Source of the DNA: CAWEEP01 sp963808125
Lineage (GTDB): Bacteria > Chloroflexota > Dormibacteria > Aeolococcales > Aeolococcaceae
DNA length: 13,808 nt
NCBI GenBank assembly: GCA_963808125.1
Contig: CAWEEP010000014.1
Span: 1-13,808, forward strand
Reading direction: 5' to 3'
The position numbers and the translations under genes are program-made. The notes under the pieces were generated by a model. It worked only from the letters and a program-made list of their open reading frames with translations, searched no databases and was not told where the DNA came from. This document shows, piece after piece, positions 9,026 to 13,808 of the stretch (position 1 is its first letter; every line of letters starts with the position of its first letter).

Positions 9026-9661
9026 CTACGACGGGGTGGTCGCGGGGACGAGCTCGGCGAGCAGAGCCCGGACACGGGCCTGGATATCGTCGCGTATCCG
9101 GCGCACCGTCGCCAGAGGCTGGCCGGCCGGGTCGTCGAGCTCCCAGTCCAGGTATCGCTTGCCCGGGTACAGGGGGCAGGCATCCCCGCAGCCCATGGTG
9201 ATGACGACGTCGGCGGCCTGCACCACCTCGTCCGTCAGCGGCTTGGGGAACTCCTTGCTGAGATCGAGGCCCAGCTCCGCCATCGCCTCGACCACCGCCG
9301 GGTTGAGGCGGTCGGCGGGGTCGGATCCCGCCGACCGGACGTGCACGGAGCCGTGGGCGAGCTGGTCGAGGAGGACCGCCGCCATCTGGGAGCGCCCCGC
9401 GTTGTGCACGCAGACGAAGAGCACCTCCGGCACCGTGCTCGCCACCTTGCTCTCGGCCTGACCCATCGCTTCGAGGCGCTCGCGGGCGAATCGCTCGGCG
9501 AGGATGGTCAGGTAGTTGGTGACGGTTGCGGTGGCGGTGAGACGGTCGAAGGAGTCCATCACGCACTCCTCGACGGTCTCGAGGCTGAAGACCCCGGCGA
9601 AGTCACGCGAGATGCGCCGGGAGGCTCCCTCCAGCTCCTTGCGTTCTCCCGGCGTGATCAT
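9026..9661 (-). CDS. arsC: Arsenate reductase, low-molecular-weight phosphatase type, with N-terminal helical domain
   Basis: Cytosolic enzyme reducing arsenate to arsenite. Residues 1 to about 70 form a predicted helical domain (ETVEECVMDSFDRL, TVTNYLTILAERFARERLEA), which is often attached to ArsC in actinobacteria-like genomes. The catalytic domain begins VLFVCVHNAGRSQMAA, with the CX5R loop C84-R90. Later come TMGCGDACPLYPGKRYLDW, with C158 and C162, and the general-acid region DWELDDPAG. The GCGDxCP pattern fits ArsC enzymes of actinobacteria-like bacteria better than the pI258 type, where the second and third Cys are seven apart; the reductant (mycothiol/mycoredoxin or thioredoxin) cannot be told. 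The start ATG at 9661 overlaps the stop of the 27-codon ORF by ATGA, implying coupled translation. Length is 211 residues. Confidence 0.92.
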   Translation of the reverse strand: MITPGERKELEGASRRISRDFAGVFSLETVEECVMDSFDRLTATATVTNYLTILAERFARERLEAMGQAESKVASTVPEVLFVCVHNAGRSQMAAVLLDQLAHGSVHVRSAGSDPADRLNPAVVEAMAELGLDLSKEFPKPLTDEVVQAADVVITMGCGDACPLYPGKRYLDWELDDPAGQPLATVRRIRDDIQARVRALLAELVPATTPS

Positions 9662-9741
9662 GGCTGAGCGGCCCGGACGGCGGCGAGGGAGGCCCTGGCG
9701 TCGTCCCCCCGGAAGCTGGGCTTGATGGCGGCTCCGGACAT
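9658..9741 (-). CDS. 27-residue ORF coupled to both neighbours
   Basis: Reads MSGAAIKPSFRGDDARASLA then AVRAAQP and stop. Its ATG shares a base with the stop of the ArsR-ArsC fusion (TGATG at 9743-9739), and its TGA overlaps the ATG of arsC (ATGA at 9661-9658). It therefore exactly fills the space between the two genes. I recognise no family. It could be a functional micropeptide, a leader that carries ribosomes from one gene to the next, or a chance frame in GC-rich sequence. It has no Cys, so direct metalloid binding through thiols is unlikely. Confidence 0.4.
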   Translation of the reverse strand: MSGAAIKPSFRGDDARASLAAVRAAQP

Positions 9742-10535
9742 CAGTTCATCTCCATGAGGTCGTACACGAGCAGCTGCACCAGGAACGGCATGCGGACGGC
9801 GAGCTCCGCCGCGGTGCGTTCAAAGGCCGGATACGTGGCCTCGTCGGTGTCCCCGCTCTCGACGGGGTCGGGCATGCTCCAGTGGATGGTCCTCGCGGCC
9901 CCGGGGAACTCGGGGCAGACCTCCCTGACCCGGTCGCAGACGGTGACAACGCAGTCGAAGCGCTGGTCGAGGAACTCGTCGTAGTGCTTCGCGTAGCGCC
10001 CGTCCAGGTCGACCCCGTGGGCCTGCATCACCCGCGCGGCGTTCGGATGGACACGGCTCGGCTGGCTTCCGGCGCTGAACGCCTGCACGCGACGGCTGGT
10101 GAGCTGCTCGAGGAAGGCCTCCGCGATCTGTGACCTGGCGCTGTTGGCGGTGCAGAGGAAGAGGACGCGAGCCGACAACCCCGCCGAGGAATGGGCAGGA
10201 TGCGGAGCGAGGCGCAGCGCGGGGTGGAGTGCCGCACCGGCTGCGCCCAGCGATTCGCCGCACTGGGTGAGGTCGGCCGAGTAGTAGTTGTCGCGGCGAT
10301 CCGCCGAGCTGCGCCGGGCCGAGATGAGGCCGGCGGAACGGAGCAGGCCGAGATGGTAGGAGACGAGGCTCTGCCGCTCTCCCAGCATGGCCGTGAGCTC
10401 CCACACCCGCCGGTCGCTCTCGGCAAGCTCGCGGAGCAGCCGCCAGCGCAGTGGATGTCCGGCCAGCGCCAGGAACTTCGGCGGCTTCGTCGTGGGGTTG
10501 GTCGCGTCCGCGCTCACCACCCGGCCAGGATACAT
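9741..10535 (-). CDS. ArsR-type repressor fused to an ArsC-type arsenate reductase
   Basis: Two-domain protein of 264 residues from the ATG at 10535; a TTG at 10544 is possible but has a poor ribosome-binding site. Residues about 18-92 are a winged-helix ArsR/SmtB domain: KFLALAGHPLRWRLLRELAE, then ERQSLVSYHLGLLRSAGLIS as recognition helix and a wing with RRDNYY. A Pro/Ala/His-rich linker (about 100-120) follows. The reductase starts ARVLFLCTANSARSQIAEAF, with CX5R loop C128-R134. VVTVCDRVREVCPEFPG carries C200 and C207, spaced as C82 and C89 of pI258 ArsC, so the full redox triad is present. The ArsR half has only C92, with no ELCVCDL-type metalloid site. It probably binds its own promoter and reduces arsenate; sensing by the attached enzyme is inference. 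ArsR-ArsC fusions are known in actinobacteria-like genomes. Confidence 0.9.
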   Translation of the reverse strand: MYPGRVVSADATNPTTKPPKFLALAGHPLRWRLLRELAESDRRVWELTAMLGERQSLVSYHLGLLRSAGLISARRSSADRRDNYYSADLTQCGESLGAAGAALHPALRLAPHPAHSSAGLSARVLFLCTANSARSQIAEAFLEQLTSRRVQAFSAGSQPSRVHPNAARVMQAHGVDLDGRYAKHYDEFLDQRFDCVVTVCDRVREVCPEFPGAARTIHWSMPDPVESGDTDEATYPAFERTAAELAVRMPFLVQLLVYDLMEMN

Positions 10536-10590
10536 GGACCGCAAGGCTCCGCTGGCGAGCCGTCCCGCCCCCGCTGCGGCTTCGCCTGTT

Positions 10591-10618
10591 CTTAACGCGT
10601 CTGTCCTTATCTCTTAAC
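10591..10618 (-). promoter_or_regulatory. Possible operator/promoter of the ars run: two GTTAAG repeats
   Basis: On the minus strand GTTAAG occurs twice as GTTAAG-N16-GTTAAG, 22 bases from start to start (two helical turns). The pair lies 56-83 bases upstream of the ArsR-ArsC start. It is the only AT-rich patch in a very GC-rich area, and GATAAG between the copies could serve as a -10. No convincing -35 is seen. Confidence 0.35.
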
Positions 10619-10743
10619 GACTTCAGCTGGCGCGGCGATGCTCGACGGAGCACAGCGCGGTGCAGCATGAGGAAGGCGACGATCGCCACCCGTGGGCTGT
10701 CGAGCACGACGCGGTCCATGGCCACTGCTGGCCACCACGAGGA

Positions 10744-11385
10744 CTCGGCGTTGAGGAACGCCAGGACCGCGAGGACGCGCCGGTGATCGTCGGCGCTGTC
10801 CGGGAGTGCGAGCTTGGCGAAGATGGCGGTGATGTGCTTCTCGACGCCTCCCTCGGACATGTGGAGTGCTGTCGCGATTGCGGTGTTGGTCCGGCCCTCA
10901 GCGATGAGCCCCAGTACCTCACCCTCCCGCGGGGTCAGGGTATCCAGCGGGTGAGAACGGCCGCGTGCGATCAGCTGAGCCACCACCTCGGGGTCGAGCG
11001 CGGTGCCTCCGGCGGCAACACGGCGCAGCGCATCGACGAACTCGCCAACGTCGGCCACGCGATCCTTGAGCAGATACCCGGTCCCACCCCCACCGCCTCG
11101 CAGCAGCTCGGACGCGTACGACTGCTCGACGTACTGGGAGAGGATCATCACGGCGGTCTGAGGCGCCTGGCGTCGTGCCTCGAGGGACGCCCGGAGGCCC
11201 TCATCGCGGAAGGTCGGCGGCATGCGCACATCGACAACGACGACGTCGGGGCGATGCTGGACGACGGCGGCCACGAGACTGGGCCCGTCGCCGACCGCGG
11301 CCGCCACCTCGAATCCGCGGCCGTCGAGGAGACGGGTCAGACCCTCGCGGAGGAGCGCGTTGTCCTCCGCGATCACGACGCGCAT
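10744..11385 (-). CDS. NarL/LuxR-family response regulator, 3' end unresolved
   Basis: Transcription factor phosphorylated by the adjacent kinase. The receiver domain starts MRVVIAEDNALLREGLTRLL with acidic pocket E7-D8, phosphoacceptor D52 in VVVVDVRMPP, and K107 in GYLLKDRV. An odd run of five glycines (97-101) precedes it where the family has an Ala/Asp-rich stretch. The LuxR HTH is LTPREGEVLGLIAEGRTNTA onward, about 149-196, followed by DDHRRVLAVLAFLNAE, the usual end at about 214 residues. No stop follows: the frame stays open to 9820, through another frame of the ArsR-ArsC gene. I give only the conserved part. The start overlaps the kinase stop by 13 bases, so the pair is translationally coupled. 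Confidence 0.85.
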
Positions 11386-12643
11386 GGGATCTCCGCGCGG
11401 ACGACCGTCGGCCCGCCGACGGGGCTGCTCACCTGGAACCAACCGTCCAGCGCCGCGACCCGCCCGCCCAGCCCGGCAGCCCGCTGCCGCCGAGGGCGTC
11501 GGCGCCGCCGCGACCCTCGTCGGAGACCTCCACCGTGGCGATGCCACCGCTCTCGCGCACCCTCACCCGGCACGCCGCAGCGCCGCTGTGCTTGGCGACG
11601 TTGGCCAGAGCCTCGGAGACGACGAAGTACGCCGCGGTCTCGACGGCTTCGGGGAGGCGGCGCGGAACATCCACGTCGAGGGAGACCGGGACCGGGGAGT
11701 TGGCGACGATCGCCGAGAGCGCCGCGTCGAGACCGCGATCCTCGAGGACCGTGGGAGCGATGCCCCGCACCAGCTGGCGCAGGTCGGCCAGGGCGAGCTT
11801 GGACTGTGCGTGGGCCTGCTCGACCAGTCGTCGTCCCTCCTCGGGCTCGGTGCCCAGCTTCTCCAACGCGATCCCGAGATCCACGGCCAGGGCCACCAAC
11901 CGCGCCTGGGCGCCATCGTGCAGGTCGCGCTCGATTCGACGGAGCTGGCCGGCCTGCGCGTCGGCGGCCGCGGCCCGGCTCAGCGTGAGCTGGGAGACTC
12001 GGCTGATCAGGCTGGTCCAGCTGTCCGGGCCCACCAGGACCCGAGCGGCGGCCAGCTGGAGGGCGGAGAGACCGCGCACGATCCAGGGACCTGCGCAGAG
12101 GCACGATAACCCCAGGACGACGACGACGGCCCGGCGGGGGCTGGCGGGCGGGAAATACAGCGGCACCGCCAGGAACAGCGCGGACAGCATGGTGCTCACC
12201 AGCGTCAGCGCCAGACTGGCAAGGCCGAGCGGGGCGATGACCGCGGACCACAGGACGTCACGCCACGTCGCCGGATCGGTGACGAGCACCCGCACCTTGC
12301 CCAGCACCGGCAGCCCATCCGTCGGGTGATACCTGGCCCCGATCGGGTTCCCGTCGACGACCAGCGCTCGGCAGCGTTCGAGCCAGGAGAGCAACCGGCA
12401 GCCGACCAGAGCGCAGCAGAAGAGCGGTAGGCCCACCGCGAGCAGGCTCAGCGCCCCCGAGGCGACGCAGAGGCACACCATGGCGGCCGCCACGACGGCG
12501 ACCGGGCCTCCGGTGAGGATGTGGGCGACAGCGCGCCAGGTGCGGCTGTCGGCGTAGGCGAGGGGCACCCGGAGGAGCAGCTGGGGCAGGGTGAGCGGGG
12601 GAGAGTTGAGGGGCCGGGACGAGGGCGCGGTGGCGGCGATCAT
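11373..12643 (-). CDS. Sensor histidine kinase (HisKA_3/NarL type), one frameshift
   Basis: Membrane sensor kinase partner of the response regulator. Residues 1-35 are a Pro-rich start. Hydrophobic segments at about 46-60, 64-80, 130-162 and 171-187 form a membrane sensor region with no large extracellular loop. The dimerisation/phosphorylation helix is RRIERDLHDGAQARL with H242. The ATPase domain has the N-box SEALANVAKHSG (N347) and VSDEGRGGADALGGSGL. A single lost base just after the codon at 11479-11477 shifts the frame. The restored frame continues GLGGRVAALDGWFQVSSPVG and GPTVVRAEIPCAS to the TGA at 11375-11373, giving about 423 residues. Uncorrected, the protein ends at 11429 with a garbled tail. 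It starts at the ATG at 12643 with a good GGAGG. The stimulus is unknown; intramembrane sensing, as of cell-envelope stress, is possible. Confidence 0.9.
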
Positions 12644-12874
12644 GGGGCGCCTCCAGTCGATCGGGCAAGCGTTGGACGAAGCCTACGGCCACGTGCGGCG
12701 GACGGCCACCCGGCTCTCCCGACCGCCGGATGTGGGGCCAGCCCCACCCACCGGGCCCGTTGGGTCCCCGGGGGTCCATCAGCGCCGGTCGAGCAGCGCG
12801 GTGACGTTGCGCTGGTGGGCTCCGTGACCTCGCCCGGTTGGTCGGTGCTGCCAAACGGTGCCGGGCTTCCTCCA
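12644..12874. other. Divergent intergenic region between kinase and toxin-antitoxin genes
   Basis: About 230 bases that must hold the kinase-regulator promoter on the minus strand. Beyond the kinase ribosome-binding site I see no clear -10/-35 pair or repeat. The toxin-antitoxin operator begins at 12875. Confidence 0.4.
12650..12654 (-). promoter_or_regulatory. Ribosome-binding site of the histidine kinase
   Basis: GGAGG on the minus strand, six bases before the ATG at 12643; it supports that start. Confidence 0.65.
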
Positions 12875-12904
12875 GTGGCCTCAATAGAGATAGAATGAGG
12901 CCAC
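12875..12904. promoter_or_regulatory. Palindromic operator of the toxin-antitoxin operon
   Basis: Perfect 9-base arms GTGGCCTCA (12875-12883) and TGAGGCCAC (12896-12904) are separated by 12 AT-rich bases. It spans the likely -10 and ends one base before the antitoxin ATG. Phd/VapB antitoxins commonly bind such palindromes to repress their own operon; the position fits. Confidence 0.75.
12891..12896 (+). promoter_or_regulatory. Likely -10 element of the toxin-antitoxin operon
   Basis: TAGAAT lies inside the palindrome spacer, nine bases before the ATG at 12906. A transcript starting about seven bases downstream would begin at or within three bases of the start codon, hence be leaderless. No clear -35 is visible. 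Confidence 0.5.
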
Positions 12905-12905
12905 A

Positions 12906-13178
12906 ATGGAACTGGAAGTGCGGGCCTTGAAGGGCGGCGAGCTGAGCCGGGCGATGAAGCGCGCGAGGAGGGGAGAGGACGTGGTGGTGACCGACCGGGG
13001 TCGACCCGTGGCCCGGATCGTCGCGTACCAGCCCGGCGGTGTCCCGGCGCCCATCGCGGCCCTGGTGGAGAGCGGCGGCATCGAGTACCGAGCGCCACTG
13101 CTGGATGGCGACGAGCCGGTGGCCATGACCCGAGGGACTAAGACCGCGGTCGACTTCGTCCTGGAGCAACGCCGCTGA
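12906..13178 (+). CDS. Phd/YefM-family (VapB-type) antitoxin
   Basis: 90-residue antitoxin that neutralises the downstream PIN toxin and, as a complex with it, represses the operon. The N-terminal Phd/YefM fold is visible: EVRALKGGELSRAMKRARRG, then EDVVVTDRGRPVARIVAYQP, the strand with the typical V-T-xx-G-xP-V-A pattern. The remainder (about 47-90: PAPIAALVESGGIEYRAPLL and KTAVDFVLEQRR) is the flexible toxin-binding part. There is no ribosome-binding site, because the operator palindrome lies directly before the ATG; leaderless translation is likely. Its TGA at 13176-13178 overlaps the toxin start, a usual arrangement that lets toxin be made only after antitoxin. Confidence 0.9.
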   Translation: MELEVRALKGGELSRAMKRARRGEDVVVTDRGRPVARIVAYQPGGVPAPIAALVESGGIEYRAPLLDGDEPVAMTRGTKTAVDFVLEQRR

Positions 13179-13600
13179 TCGTCTACGCCGACACCAGCGC
13201 GCTGGTCAAGCTGATCATCGCGGAGGAGGGGTCGGCCGAGATGGCGACGCTCAAAACCGACCTCGAGGTGCTCGCCTGCGCCCACATCGGCTATGTCGAG
13301 CTCCGGGCCGCGATCGCCGCGGCACAGCGAGCCGGACGGCTTCCCGATGCCGCCTTCACCAACGCCAAGCGGCGACTGGAGCGGGTATGGGCTGCCACCT
13401 CACCGATCCTCGTCGATATGGCGGTGGCGAAGCGCGCCGGAGGGCTCGCGGAGAGCCACGGCCTACGGGGCTACGACGCGGTTCATCTCGCCGCCTTGCA
13501 GCGCCTGGGAACGCCACGGCGAGTGGACCATGTGGCCTGCTGGGATGACGACCTCCGTCGCGCCGCGTCCGCCGCTGGCTACAGCGTCTTCCCTGCGTAG
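13175..13600 (+). CDS. vapC: VapC-type PIN-domain toxin ribonuclease
   Basis: Mg-dependent endoribonuclease of the PIN fold, which inhibits growth by cleaving tRNA or rRNA when free of antitoxin. The four acidic residues are present: D6 in IVYADTSALVKL, E42 in IGYVELRAA, D101 in GLRGYDAVHLA, and D124-D126 in ACWDDDL. Length is 141 residues, normal for VapC. No ATG or GTG lies in frame near the front. The only sensible start is the CTG at 13175, which forms CTGA with the antitoxin stop and gives the expected (M)IVYADTS beginning. This may be a real rare start or an ATG changed by one base; the family often has ATGA here. It is the second gene of a two-gene operon. Confidence 0.9.
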   Translation: MIVYADTSALVKLIIAEEGSAEMATLKTDLEVLACAHIGYVELRAAIAAAQRAGRLPDAAFTNAKRRLERVWAATSPILVDMAVAKRAGGLAESHGLRGYDAVHLAALQRLGTPRRVDHVACWDDDLRRAASAAGYSVFPA

Positions 13601-13645
13601 CTGCATCCGAGATCTCAGGATCATCGCCGCGCGTGGGCGGATATC

Positions 13646-13719
<74 letters not shown>

Positions 13720-13741
13720 ACGGTAAGGGTTTTCCACTGCG

Positions 13742-13784
13742 AAGGTGTCAGCAAAGACACCTTTCTGACACCTTCAGACACCTT
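13742..13784. repeat. Phased GACACCTT repeat array upstream of tRNA-Phe
   Basis: GACACCTT occurs at 13756-13763, 13767-13774 and 13777-13784, with starts 11 and 10 bases apart (one helical turn). An inverted copy, AAGGTGTC, lies at 13742-13749 and makes an 8-base hairpin with the first direct copy across AGCAAA. The array begins 23 bases upstream of the tRNA 5' end, so it may control the tRNA or a gene beyond the window edge. Confidence 0.75.
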
Positions 13785-13808
13785 CCGTGCTACGATCTGG
13801 AGTCCTCG

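Noticed and set aside
7992..9566. 524-codon minus-strand frame overlapping both arsC and the reductase
   Set aside because: It is the off-frame reading of the two real genes, extremely Arg/Gly/Pro-rich.
7712..9667. 651-codon open frame on the plus strand across the disulfide reductase and arsC
   Set aside because: Antisense frame in very GC-rich DNA; the minus-strand genes have complete catalytic motifs, and this frame has none.
9741..11385. A single response regulator-ArsR-ArsC fusion protein
   Set aside because: The regulator and the fusion gene are in different frames, and the fusion frame has a stop (TAA at 10616-10614) upstream of its own start.
10660..11988. 442-codon plus-strand frame opposite the two-component genes
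   Set aside because: The minus strand encodes an unmistakable regulator and kinase; the plus frame is low-complexity and without motifs.

Overview
The window reads as a composite of at least two, probably three, unrelated bacterial sources. Bases 1 to about 1570 carry the 3' two-thirds of a dnaK whose protein resembles Planctomycetes. Bases about 1890 to 6740 carry PVC-type (Verrucomicrobia-like) genes: the end of argB, an SLC13/ArsB-superfamily permease, a secreted protein on the minus strand, a haem-binding-domain cytochrome and a Tat-exported Gfo/Idh/MocA oxidoreductase. From about 6750 to the end the sequence is a GC-rich genome with strongly G/C-ending codons, of the kind seen in Actinobacteria, Dormibacterota or Chloroflexota; I cannot resolve the phylum from sequence alone.

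Both joins look abrupt. argB lacks its first half and begins directly after a cluster of short hairpins (1662-1894). The arsA-like gene lacks its P-loop half and begins at about 6746, directly after an unidentified minus-strand fragment. The left 6.6 kb is full of single-base indels (about five in dnaK, three in argB, two in the permease, three or more in the haem protein, about nine in the oxidoreductase). The right 7 kb has one clear indel, in the histidine kinase. I read this as low-accuracy sequence in a chimeric contig, not as a set of real pseudogenes.

The right half is the biologically coherent part. A truncated arsA (C-terminal A2 half, plus strand) converges on a minus-strand arsenic cluster: an ArsR-ArsC fusion, then a 27-codon ORF coupled at both ends, then an arsenate reductase with an N-terminal helical domain, then a pyridine-nucleotide disulfide reductase. 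Upstream of these on the same strand lie a NarL/LuxR response regulator and its histidine kinase. Together they suggest arsenate reduction by two phosphatase-fold enzymes, arsenic-responsive repression, ATP-driven arsenite export (the membrane pump is not in the window) and thiol redox support. The role of the two-component pair is unknown.

The right end holds a Phd/VapB-VapC toxin-antitoxin module with a palindromic operator touching the start codon, a tRNA-Phe(GAA) gene on the minus strand, and a small helically phased repeat array just upstream of that tRNA. No CRISPR array, insertion sequence or rRNA was seen.
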